Source: Micromonospora sp. R77
GTDB lineage: Bacteria; Actinomycetota; Actinomycetes; Mycobacteriales; Micromonosporaceae
Assembly (NCBI RefSeq): GCF_022747945.1
Contig: NZ_JALDST010000001.1
Coordinates: 496,001-560,000, forward strand
DNA: 64,000 nt
Reading direction: 5' to 3'
The stretch's first letter is position 1. Every line of letters starts with the position of its first letter. Position numbers and translations under genes: made by a program. Below, one piece after another: positions 26,872 through 34,554 of the stretch. Below the pieces are notes generated by a model. It did not search any database, was not told the origin of the DNA, and saw nothing but the letters and a program-made list of their open reading frames with translations.

Positions 26872-28287
26872 TTGAGCACGGCGACCATCGTCGGCGGGGG
26901 TCCAAACGGGCTAGCGGCAGCAGTGAGTTTGGCGCGCGCTGGCGTGCAGGTGACTGTCTTAGAAGCCGCCGACACTATCGGCGGCGGCACCCGCTCCAGT
27001 GAGGCGATAGTCCCCGGCCTGCTGCACGACCACTGCTCGGCAGTCCACCCGATGGCGGTAGGCTCGCCCTTCCTCGGCGAACTGGGGCTGGAGCGGTACG
27101 GCCTGCGGTGGCGGCTCCCTGAGATCGACTGCGCCCACCCTCTCGACGACGGGACCGAGGGCGTCCTATACCGGTCAATCAACGACACCGCGGTGGCCCT
27201 CGGTGTCGACGGGCCGCGCTGGGCTCGACTTCTCGGTGGCGCAGTCCGGAACTATGACCTGCTGACCGAGGATATTCTCGGCCCGATCCTGAGCGTCCCC
27301 CGCCATCCGCTGGCCCTGGCCCGCTTCGGGATCCTGGCACTCGCTCCGGCCTCGCTGGTGGCCGCTACCTTCGCTACCGAACAGGCGAAGGCTCTCCTCG
27401 GCGGGGTCGCCGCACACGCCTTTCAACCGCTTGAATCACCCCTGAGCTCGAGCATCGGCCTGGGCATCCTCGCGGCCGGACACCGGCATGGCTGGGCGGT
27501 CGCCGAAGGCGGTTCACGGCGCATCACCGACGCGCTGGCCGCCTTCGCAGCAAACCTTGGCGCGGTGATCGAGACTGGAGTGGCCGTGCGCTCGGCGGCA
27601 GACCTCCCTGCGGCCGACGTCACCCTCTACGACCTGTCGCCGACGTCTGTCGCCCGTATTCTCGGCGACCGTTTGCCCCGGCATGTAGCTCGTGCCTACC
27701 GCCGCTTTCGTTACGGGCCCGGTGCTTTCAAAGTCGACTTCGCGGTCCAAGGCGGAGTGCCCTGGACTGCCCCCGCCGCACGACGAGCGGGCACCGTTCA
27801 CCTAGGCGGCACATTCGCTGAAGTTGCCCACACGGAGCGGCAGATAGGGCGAGGCCTGATGCCAGACCGCCCCTTCGTTCTGGTCGGCCAGCAGTACCTC
27901 GCGGACCCGGGCCGTTCGGTAGGCGATGTGCATCCGCTATGGACCTATGCACACGTGCCCCATGGCTATACCGGCGACGCTACGGAGGCAATCGTCGCCC
28001 AGATAGAGCGCTTCGCCCCTGATTTCCGCAGTCGCGTCGTTGGCATGTCAACCCGCACGACGATCGACCTGGCCACGTACAACCCCAACTACGTCGGCGG
28101 CAACATTCTCACCGGTGCCAAAGATGTCCGCCAGCTCCTCTTCGGTCCCCGCATCGGCCTGCGCCCATACGACACCGGCCTGCCCGGCCACTTCCTCTGC
28201 TCCGCGGCGACACCACCGGGCCCCGGTGCGCACGGCATGTGCGGCGCCCACGCGGCGGACCGCGCATTGCGGCACCTGCGGCGATGA
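26872..28287 (+). CDS. Phytoene-dehydrogenase-like FAD oxidoreductase
   Basis: This 471-residue protein starts at a TTG with a run of G (GAGGGGGGG) as Shine-Dalgarno. The dinucleotide-binding motif 'TIVGGGPNGLAAAVSLARAG' and 'VTVLEAADTIGGGTRSSEAI' are those of CrtI-like/PYROXD2 oxidoreductases, with the C-terminal FAD segment 'NILTGAKDVRQLLFGPR' and 'YLCSA'-like 'HFLCSAATPPGPGAHGMCG'. Such enzymes desaturate or oxidise lipophilic substrates. It sits between the UvrA-like resistance gene and the MerR gene; whether it belongs to the peptide pathway is unknown. Confidence 0.85.
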   Translation: MSTATIVGGGPNGLAAAVSLARAGVQVTVLEAADTIGGGTRSSEAIVPGLLHDHCSAVHPMAVGSPFLGELGLERYGLRWRLPEIDCAHPLDDGTEGVLYRSINDTAVALGVDGPRWARLLGGAVRNYDLLTEDILGPILSVPRHPLALARFGILALAPASLVAATFATEQAKALLGGVAAHAFQPLESPLSSSIGLGILAAGHRHGWAVAEGGSRRITDALAAFAANLGAVIETGVAVRSAADLPAADVTLYDLSPTSVARILGDRLPRHVARAYRRFRYGPGAFKVDFAVQGGVPWTAPAARRAGTVHLGGTFAEVAHTERQIGRGLMPDRPFVLVGQQYLADPGRSVGDVHPLWTYAHVPHGYTGDATEAIVAQIERFAPDFRSRVVGMSTRTTIDLATYNPNYVGGNILTGAKDVRQLLFGPRIGLRPYDTGLPGHFLCSAATPPGPGAHGMCGAHAADRALRHLRR

Positions 28288-28311
28288 CATCCGCGGGCAC
28301 ACGGCCCAATC

Positions 28312-29064
28312 TCAGGCGTTGGCCCGGCGCGCGGGCGCAGCCGCGTCCGCGGTGTCGCCGAGCGACTCGACGTACCGAGACAAGTGAGCGGACGCGTGGA
28401 GCATGGCGTGGCCCCGGACCGTCAGCCCTCGCCGCCAGTCGTGCAGGGCGGCGTAGATTGCGCTGGCACCTCCCGCCACGCCGATCTGCTCGATGACGGT
28501 CTTGATCTGATCGAGCCCGTAGCCGCCCCGTCTTAGCAGCTCGGCCAGCTCCGCGTCGCGCAGGTCGGCGGCGCCGTAGCGGCGCTGCCCGGAGACGGGA
28601 TCACGGTCCGGCTTGAGGATGCCCGCCCGCTCCCAGTTGCGCAAAGTAGCCGCGGTCACGCCGAGGCGCTCAGCGAGCGCCCCGATCCTGAGCGTCGTGG
28701 CGCCTGCGGACCGATGGGGAGCGGTACCCGCAGCAGTCGCGAGGTTCTCGAGCGCCTCGCCAACAGTGTCGAGCGTTTCGCGGTCGCGCAGCAGCTGGGC
28801 ATGACTGCGGTCAATGACCGCCAGCGCGGCGTCAATCCGGCCCGTATTCACGGCTCGCATGATCTGACCGCCGAACCCGTACCCGTGCGCCGCCACAAGA
28901 GCGAGATAGGCGCGCAGGGCCGCCGCGTGCGACTCAGTGTAGGTGCGGTAACCCGTCGCTGTGCGGCGAGCCGGAGGGATGCACCCATCCTCCTCATAGT
29001 TGCGCACGGCCTGAGTGGAGATGCCGTGCTCGCGGGCGAGGTCGACCGGACGCAGGTTTCGCAT
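28312..29064 (-). CDS. MerR-family regulator with two HTH domains
   Basis: This 250-residue protein starts at the ATG giving 'MRNLRPVDLAREHGISTQAV'. The N-terminal MerR-type winged helix runs 'DLAREHGISTQAVRNYEEDG' to 'GYRTYTESHAAALRAYLALV'. A second, better conserved one begins at about residue 125: 'LRIGALAERLGVTAATLRNW', 'ERAGILKPDRDPVSGQRRYG'. Ordinary MerR proteins have only one. It is divergent from the drug exporter genes 146 bp away, so it most likely senses the product or an intermediate and controls export. Confidence 0.85.
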   Translation of the reverse strand: MRNLRPVDLAREHGISTQAVRNYEEDGCIPPARRTATGYRTYTESHAAALRAYLALVAAHGYGFGGQIMRAVNTGRIDAALAVIDRSHAQLLRDRETLDTVGEALENLATAAGTAPHRSAGATTLRIGALAERLGVTAATLRNWERAGILKPDRDPVSGQRRYGAADLRDAELAELLRRGGYGLDQIKTVIEQIGVAGGASAIYAALHDWRRGLTVRGHAMLHASAHLSRYVESLGDTADAAAPARRANA

Positions 29065-29209
29065 AGCTTGAGAGTTTATCAGATTCTCAGGCGCGGAATT
29101 GTCACCAAGTCTCAACCGAGATTACAGGTATATGATGAGGTATGTGAACCGGCACAAGGTTCGCCGACACGTGCGGTGGACAACTCTGGCTCAGGGAGGA
29201 ACACCGAAC
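29065..29209. promoter_or_regulatory. MerR/ABC-transporter divergent control region
   Basis: This 145-bp region is unusually AT-rich. It holds two short dyads: TGAGA-N11-TCTCA at 29069-29089 and TCTC-AACC-GAGA at 29110-29121, sharing the half-site TCTC/GAGA. These are good candidates for the binding sites of the divergent MerR regulator. TATGAT at 29131-29136 could be the -10 for the exporter genes. The Shine-Dalgarno GGGAGGA precedes the ATG at 29210. Confidence 0.45.
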
Positions 29210-30193
29210 ATGCCTGCAGCGATCGACGTGGCTGGGCTTTGCAAGAGCTTCGGCCCGGTGACCGCACTCGATCACCTCGACCTCACCGTTCCCCAAGGGA
29301 CAGTGCATGGCCTGCTTGGCCCCAACGGCGCCGGCAAGACGACTACCGTTCGGGTGCTGAGCACCCTGGTCAGTCCAGACAACGGTAAGGCGGAGGTCTT
29401 CGGTGTCGACGTGCGCAGCGACCCTCGACGAGTACGGTCCGCCATCGGACTGACTGGCCAATATGCCGCGATCGACGAGCTACTGACCGGCCGGGAAAAC
29501 CTGCACATGATCGGCCGACTCTTCCGGCTGTCTCGGGCCGATAGCAGGGCTCGCGCCGGCGAGCTGCTGGAGCGCCTGGACCTGGGCGAGGCGGCTGACC
29601 GGCAGGCGAGGACGTACTCGGGCGGGATGCGCCGTCGGCTCGACATCGCCACCAGCCTTATGGCACGCCCTAGGCTCATCTTCCTCGACGAGCCGACCAC
29701 GGGCCTCGACCCACGCAGCCGCCTAGAGGTATGGCGGATCGTGCGGGAGCTGGTCGCCGAGGGGACGACGGTGCTGCTCACCACGCAGTACCTGGAGGAG
29801 GCAGACCAGCTCGCCGACGCACTGTCAGTGATTGATCAGGGCAAGGTTATCGCCTGCGGAACCCCAGACGAATTAAAGTCACAGGTCGGCGAGGACTGGG
29901 CCGTGGTCACCCTGATCTACGCCACCGACCTCGACGCGACCACCGAACTGCTGCGTCGCACGTTGGGCGCGGACCCGGCCGTCGACCCGGTGGCGCTCCG
30001 GGTGCAGGCGCCCCTGCCCCACGGCGGATCGCTCGCCGAGCTACTACACCTGCTCAAGTCCTCCGGCATCGGTATCGGCGACGTCTCCGTTCGCCGTCCG
30101 ACCCTCGATGACGTGTTCCTCGCGGTCACAGGTCGCTCCGCCGACCACGGGGCGAACAAGCAGGAGACCAGAAAGGACAAAAGGCGCCCATGA
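29210..30193 (+). CDS. ABC transporter ATP-binding protein, DrrA type
   Basis: This 327-residue protein starts at the ATG with GGGAGGA upstream. Walker A 'GLLGPNGAGKTTTVRVLSTL', Q-loop 'IGLTGQYAAIDELLTGRENL', signature 'RTYSGGMRRRLDIATSLMAR', Walker B 'LIFLDEPTTGLDPRSR' and H-loop-equivalent 'VLLTTQYLEEADQLAD' (Gln in place of His, as in DrrA proteins) identify the daunorubicin-resistance DrrA family. The C-terminal 'RPTLDDVFLAVTGR' is also typical. It energises efflux with the permease encoded next, whose ATG overlaps its stop. Confidence 0.93.
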   Translation: MPAAIDVAGLCKSFGPVTALDHLDLTVPQGTVHGLLGPNGAGKTTTVRVLSTLVSPDNGKAEVFGVDVRSDPRRVRSAIGLTGQYAAIDELLTGRENLHMIGRLFRLSRADSRARAGELLERLDLGEAADRQARTYSGGMRRRLDIATSLMARPRLIFLDEPTTGLDPRSRLEVWRIVRELVAEGTTVLLTTQYLEEADQLADALSVIDQGKVIACGTPDELKSQVGEDWAVVTLIYATDLDATTELLRRTLGADPAVDPVALRVQAPLPHGGSLAELLHLLKSSGIGIGDVSVRRPTLDDVFLAVTGRSADHGANKQETRKDKRRP

Positions 30194-31017
30194 CGTCCAC
30201 GACCTTGACTCCACAGCGCGGCCCGGTGCAGGCCCAGCCGCCGACCGGAGTTTCCTGGTGGTTCTCCGACGTATGGGAGATGACGCTACGAAATATTCGG
30301 CACCTGCTACGCAGCCCTGAGCTGGTGATGTTCTCACTCGTACAGCCGGTGCTGTTCATCCTGCTCTTCACATACGTCTTCGGCGGCGCGATCGACATCG
30401 GCGGTGGGGAGTACGCCCAGTTCCTGCTCCCAGGCATCTTCGTCCAGATGGCGCTCTACGGGTCGGCTGCCGGCACCACCATCGGCATCGCCGCGGAAAT
30501 GCGCACCGGATTGATGGACCGTTTCCGCTCTATGCCGATGAGCCGCACTGCGGTGCTTGTCGGCCGGACGCTCTCGGAGGTGTTCCGTAACGTCTGCGCC
30601 ATGGCAGTGATGGTGCTCATCGGCATGCTCGTCGGTTTCCGATTCCTCAACGGGTTCCTGCCGGCGCTGGTCGGTATGCTGCTGTTGCTGCTCTTCGGCT
30701 ACGCGGTGTCATGGCTCGGCGCCTTCATCGGACTGTCAGTGCGCAGCGCGGAGGCCGCCCAGGCGGCCGGCGGCGTGTGGATCTTCCCCTTCACTCTGAT
30801 TTCCTCAGCGTTCGTGCCGACCGAGACGATGCCCGGATGGCTCCAGGTCTACGCCGAGCACAGCCCCATGACCGCAGCCGTGAACGCATTGCGCGCGCTG
30901 TTCAGCGGTGGGCCGGCGGGAAGCTGGGTACTCCAGACCGTCGCCTGGTCAATCGGCTTGATTATCGTCTTCGGTGGGCTCTCGGTGCGCAGGTACGGAT
31001 CCCTCACCAATCGCTGA
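30190..31017 (+). CDS. ABC-2 permease, DrrB type
   Basis: This 275-residue protein overlaps the ATPase gene by ATGA. Six hydrophobic segments can be seen, beginning 'LVMFSLVQPVLFILLFTYVF' and including 'FLPALVGMLLLLLFGYAVSW' and 'TVAWSIGLIIVFGGLSV'. The ABC-2 signature 'PGIFVQMALYGSAAGTTIGI' and 'MRTGLMDRFRSMPMSRTAVL' match DrrB-type exporters. Together with the preceding ATPase it forms a likely exporter of the peptide antibiotic. Confidence 0.92.
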   Translation: MTSTTLTPQRGPVQAQPPTGVSWWFSDVWEMTLRNIRHLLRSPELVMFSLVQPVLFILLFTYVFGGAIDIGGGEYAQFLLPGIFVQMALYGSAAGTTIGIAAEMRTGLMDRFRSMPMSRTAVLVGRTLSEVFRNVCAMAVMVLIGMLVGFRFLNGFLPALVGMLLLLLFGYAVSWLGAFIGLSVRSAEAAQAAGGVWIFPFTLISSAFVPTETMPGWLQVYAEHSPMTAAVNALRALFSGGPAGSWVLQTVAWSIGLIIVFGGLSVRRYGSLTNR

Positions 31018-31102
31018 GCGGCAGCCCACGGCGCGGAGACGGCGATGACAGAGGTGAGCAAGATATCGTGGAGGAAACAGGCGCCAGCGCGAGTATGGGA
31101 GC

Positions 31103-31804
31103 ATGACGGCACCCGCTTCGCCACCGCATGGGATGGACGCGTTGACCGAGATCTTCGACGCCGTCTACCGCGGTGAGAGCCCGTTCGGTCAGCGTCCCCC
31201 GTGGGACATCGGCGGGCCGCAGTCCGCCTTCGTCGCGGCTGAAGAGGCCGGGCTTATCCGCGGTGCGGTCCTCGACCCTGGGTGCGGTACCGGCGAAGAT
31301 GCGCTTTACCTGGCCAGCAAGGGCTACGCCGTGACAGGGCTGGACTTGGCGCCGACTGCGGTTGCCATCGCGCGGCGCAAGGCCGCCGCGCGTGGACTGC
31401 AGGCGACCTTCGAGGTCGCCAATGTTCTTGATCTTGTTGGCTACGACCAACGCTTCGACACGGTGATCGACTGTGGCCTGGCGCATACCTTCGACCTCGG
31501 CACCCTTCGGAGGTACGCCGCCACACTCCATCGGGTTTGCCGGGCCGGGGCGCTCGTTCATGTGCTCGAGATCAGCGACCGCGGTGCCGAACAGATGCAG
31601 GCGCGGCTCGCCGAGGTAATCGAGCAGATCCCCGCTAAGCGCCCCACCGACGCCCCGCAGCGCACCTCTGCCGACCTGTGCAGCGGCTTCGCCGAAGGGT
31701 GGACTGTCGAGGCCGTCACCGAGACGGTGATGCAGGCGATCCTGCCGGGTGCGTCGGAGCCCTTCGACATACCCGCTTGGTCCGGGCGGTTTCGCCGCGC
31801 CTGA
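31103..31804 (+). CDS. SAM-dependent methyltransferase, thioacetal-forming type candidate
   Basis: This 233-residue class I methyltransferase has SAM motif I 'GAVLDPGCGTGEDALYLASK', motif II acidic residue in 'VTGLDLAPTAVAIARRKAAA', and 'RFDTVIDCGLAHTFD' as motif IV. The N-terminal 'PPWDIGGPQSAF' resembles the thiopurine-methyltransferase-like group containing Ecm18 of echinomycin biosynthesis. That enzyme methylates a disulfide sulfur and drives rearrangement to a thioacetal. Adjacency to a CxxC oxidoreductase (the Ecm17-like partner) supports that role, which remains inferred. Confidence 0.82.
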   Translation: MTAPASPPHGMDALTEIFDAVYRGESPFGQRPPWDIGGPQSAFVAAEEAGLIRGAVLDPGCGTGEDALYLASKGYAVTGLDLAPTAVAIARRKAAARGLQATFEVANVLDLVGYDQRFDTVIDCGLAHTFDLGTLRRYAATLHRVCRAGALVHVLEISDRGAEQMQARLAEVIEQIPAKRPTDAPQRTSADLCSGFAEGWTVEAVTETVMQAILPGASEPFDIPAWSGRFRRA

Positions 31805-31848
31805 TGTCGCGAGTAGACGGCATACACCGCCACGGAAGGTATCGTCCC

Positions 31849-32787
31849 ATGCCCTCGCCGCACGACGCCCAGACAGTGGTCATCGGGGCCGGCCCTGCCG
31901 GCCTCACGGCAGCACTCGTCCTTGCCAGGTACCGCCATCCGGTGGTGGTCGTGGACGGCCGCCAGGAACCGCGCAATAACGCGTCGGAGGGTGTCCATGG
32001 CCATGTCGGCCTGGATGGTGCCTCCCCCGACTACATCCGGTCGCGGGCGTGGGCGGAACTCTCCCGATATGCGACCGTACAGCGGCGCCGGGCCGACGCC
32101 GACAACATAGAGGCCGTTCACGGCGGCCGGTTCCGCATCGGCCTTGACATCGGCGAGACCATCGAGAGCTCAAGTGTCCTGCTCGCCACCGGCGTCGTAG
32201 ACGTCCATCCGAATCACGTCAGCGGTTTCTCCGCCTGCTGGGGGCGCAGTGTGATTCACTGCCCGTTCTGTCTAGGAGAGGAGAACGCTGGCGGACGCTG
32301 GGCCGTCGTCACAGACGACGCGCGACTGGCCGCGCTGTCGGCCGTAGCGTTCCGCGCCTGGAGCGACGACACCGTCGCCATCTGCGCCGAGTCAATGCCG
32401 GATATCAACGACGCTCGCACTAAGGCGCGCGGCATGGGAGGCGACATCGTCACGGGCGCCATACGTCGCCTGCACCACCAGGGCGGGGCCCTGCAGGCGG
32501 TCGAGTTCGACGACGGTCGCGTTCTGGAGCGCGACACGCTGGTGTGGACGCTGCCGCAGCGGCAGCAGCCCGTTGTCACGCGGGCGATCGAGGATCTGAA
32601 GCTGACAGCCGACGACGCCGGATTTGTCACCGTCGACGCAACCCAATGCACGAGCGTTGCTGGCCTGTTTGCAGCCGGCGACGTGGCCGCTCGGTGGAGG
32701 CAGTCGTTCACCGCGGCTGCCGCGGCGGGTGCGACGGCCGCCGAGGCCATCCACGCCGCGGCGATCCTCAGCGCCGTACAGCACTGA
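31849..32787 (+). CDS. Thioredoxin-reductase-like disulfide oxidoreductase
   Basis: This 312-residue flavoprotein starts at the ATG with GGAAGG upstream (an earlier in-frame ATG at 31804 overlaps the methyltransferase stop). The FAD motif is 'TVVIGAGPAGLTAALVLARY', the redox disulfide 'SVIHCPFCLGEENAG' (C-P-F-C), and the second FAD motif 'TSVAGLFAAGDVAARWRQSF'. This layout matches the dithiol oxidases of natural products (GliT, HlmI, Ecm17). It probably closes the disulfide between the two N-methyl-Cys residues of the cyclic peptide. It shares an operon with the methyltransferase. Confidence 0.87.
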   Translation: MPSPHDAQTVVIGAGPAGLTAALVLARYRHPVVVVDGRQEPRNNASEGVHGHVGLDGASPDYIRSRAWAELSRYATVQRRRADADNIEAVHGGRFRIGLDIGETIESSSVLLATGVVDVHPNHVSGFSACWGRSVIHCPFCLGEENAGGRWAVVTDDARLAALSAVAFRAWSDDTVAICAESMPDINDARTKARGMGGDIVTGAIRRLHHQGGALQAVEFDDGRVLERDTLVWTLPQRQQPVVTRAIEDLKLTADDAGFVTVDATQCTSVAGLFAAGDVAARWRQSFTAAAAAGATAAEAIHAAAILSAVQH

Positions 32788-32789
32788 AC

Positions 32790-32809
32790 CGAGCCCCAAG
32801 CGTGGCTCG
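32790..32809 (+). terminator. Possible weak terminator hairpin
   Basis: CGAGCC (32790-32795) and GGCTCG (32804-32809) can pair across an 8-nt loop directly after the disulfide oxidoreductase stop codon. The short stem makes this tentative. Confidence 0.3.
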
Positions 32810-33040
32810 AAGGCCGCCCGCACCAGCCGCCGCAGGCCCATGGCGCCCATCGCTAGGAGGCACCTTCAAAGGATTTTGGTGTCGGATGACGTAGCGCGTG
32901 GGCCGTCGCTCCGAGTTGTCTAACCTCGAGCGGGAAGCCCTGTCGAGGTATCTGCCCTCGGTGGTTACCAGTGGTCGACCGCGAGCCGATCACCGGCGGG
33001 TGCTCAGCGGGATCGAGCGGAAGGCACGGGCCGCAGCGGC

Positions 33041-33770
33041 GTGGCGGGGCGTGCCCGCCCCCTGCAGGTCCTGACAGTCGATCCACGCCCGTTTCCCCAG
33101 GCCGGCCCGGACGACACGTTCGAGCGGACTCTCTCCGGAGTCCAGGTCGACACGGATGCCGAAGACATCGACTGGCTGGTGCCGGTGGACTCCCCGATCG
33201 TGCGAGCCCACCAGCACCCCGCCGGCGCTAAAGGGGGCACCGAGAAGCGGACGAATCACCAGATCACGCCCTCGGTCGATCTCGAGGTGGACCGACCACC
33301 AAGATTCACCTCGCCTGCGACAGCCTGGGCCAGACGCCGGCATTTGTGATCTCCGGCGACGACGTCAACCACCGCACCCCCTCACACACGTTACGGCCGC
33401 TATCCGCGTCAAGCGTTCGAAGTTCCGTCCGGCCACGGGTCCAACCCGAGCACGTCATCGCCGACATGGGCTACAGCTCCAAAGCCAACCGAGCCGACCT
33501 GCGCCGACACGGCATCGGACACACCATCGCCGAATGAGCCGACCAGCAGGCCAACCGGCGCCGGCGAGGCAGCCACGGCGGCCGGCCGCCGATGTTCGAT
33601 AAGCAGCTCTACAAGCGGCGCACCGTCGTCGAGCGGTGCTTCAACCGGCTCTACCAGTACGGCAGCGTCGCCACCCGATACGACAAGACCGCCACACCTC
33701 GTACCAAGCCCCTGTCACGCTCGCCGTGCTACTCCAAAGGTGGTGAATCTTTGACGACACGTCATACGGC
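33041..33770 (+). pseudogene. IS5-family transposase remnant
   Basis: Scattered frames give 'DIDWLVPVDSPIVRAHQHPA' (first Asp region), 'TTKIHLACDSLGQTPAFVIS', 'VIADMGYSSKANRADLRRHG' (second Asp), a stop, and then 'RRTVVERCFNRLYQYGSVAT' (Glu region). The order is that of an IS5 transposase similar to the one at 8850, with frameshifts and a nonsense codon. It fills the gap between the tailoring genes and the NRPS operon's last gene. Confidence 0.75.
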
Positions 33771-33771
33771 C

Positions 33772-34275
33772 TCACGGGCTGCTGCTCTCCAACAGGTACC
33801 CACGACCCCACACGGTCCGTACCGACAGCCCCATCGCCTGGATGCGGCGGCGAAGCCGCATAACGTGCAGGTCGAGAGAGTTCCGCGTCAGCTTCTGCAC
33901 CTGCGCGCGGAGAGCGTCCACGAATTCTTCCCGATACACCACCTCTCCGAAACGCTCGATAAGCAGCTCCATGAGCGTGGCCTGGGCGTTGGAGAGCGTG
34001 ACCGACTGACCACCGAAGCTCAGCGTCCCCGCCGCGTCGAGCGTCGGGATCCGTTGACTATTCAGCCGGTTCTGCAGAGCCCTGACCCTCGCCTCCACGT
34101 CATACTGCGAGATCGGCGCTCGAACCCAGTCTTCGAACGGATCGACGCAGACTGGTGGCTGCGCGCCTCCTTCCACCACAAGCAGCCGCGGCACACCGTC
34201 TCGGTTGTAGCGGCTCCTCAGCTCCCGTTGTGCTGGCCATCGCAGAAAGATGACACCATTGTTCGACACACCCAC
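33772..34275 (-). CDS. Winged-helix regulator without receiver domain (paralogue 1)
   Basis: This 167-residue protein starts at a GTG with GGAAGG eight bases upstream. The N-terminal part 'GVIFLRWPAQRELRSRYNRD' and 'PRLLVVEGGAQPPVCVDPFE' is shared with the regulator at 60848 ('GVKFIRWPTQRDLRNKYRRE'). The C-terminal part is an OmpR/PhoB-type winged helix: 'LSFGGQSVTLSNAQATLMEL', then 'LTRNSLDLHVMRLRRRIQAM' and 'VRTVWGRGYLLE'. There is no phosphoacceptor domain, so it is not a classical response regulator. It is the last gene after MbtH and likely co-transcribed with the NRPS genes. Confidence 0.82.
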   Translation of the reverse strand: MGVSNNGVIFLRWPAQRELRSRYNRDGVPRLLVVEGGAQPPVCVDPFEDWVRAPISQYDVEARVRALQNRLNSQRIPTLDAAGTLSFGGQSVTLSNAQATLMELLIERFGEVVYREEFVDALRAQVQKLTRNSLDLHVMRLRRRIQAMGLSVRTVWGRGYLLESSSP

Positions 34276-34341
34276 ACCGCATCCCTTCCCCGATTCGGCA
34301 TTTGGCGCATGAGCATCCGTGCGGACATCTCGCACGGATCG

Positions 34342-34554
34342 TTAACCGTGCGTGACTTCCCGCAGGCTGTTGGGCCGCATGTCCGTCCAGTTCGCCTCGA
34401 CGTACGCGAGGCTCTCCGCATGGCTGGCCGGACCGAAGACTGAGCGCCACCCGGCAGGTACGTCTGCGAACGTCGGCCAGAGTGAGTGCTGATCCTCGTC
34501 GTTGACCAGCACGTAGAACTGACCGTCCTCGTCATCGAACGGGTTGGTGGTCAC
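34342..34554 (-). CDS. MbtH-like NRPS accessory protein
   Basis: This 70-residue protein starts at a GTG overlapping the NRPS stop (GTGA). It shows the family signature '[20 protein letters not shown]', '[11 protein letters not shown]' and '[14 protein letters not shown]' with the invariant Trp residues. MbtH proteins bind and stabilise adenylation domains, here presumably those of the two adjacent NRPSs and the A-T protein at the right edge. Confidence 0.96.
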   Translation of the reverse strand: MTTNPFDDEDGQFYVLVNDEDQHSLWPTFADVPAGWRSVFGPASHAESLAYVEANWTDMRPNSLREVTHG

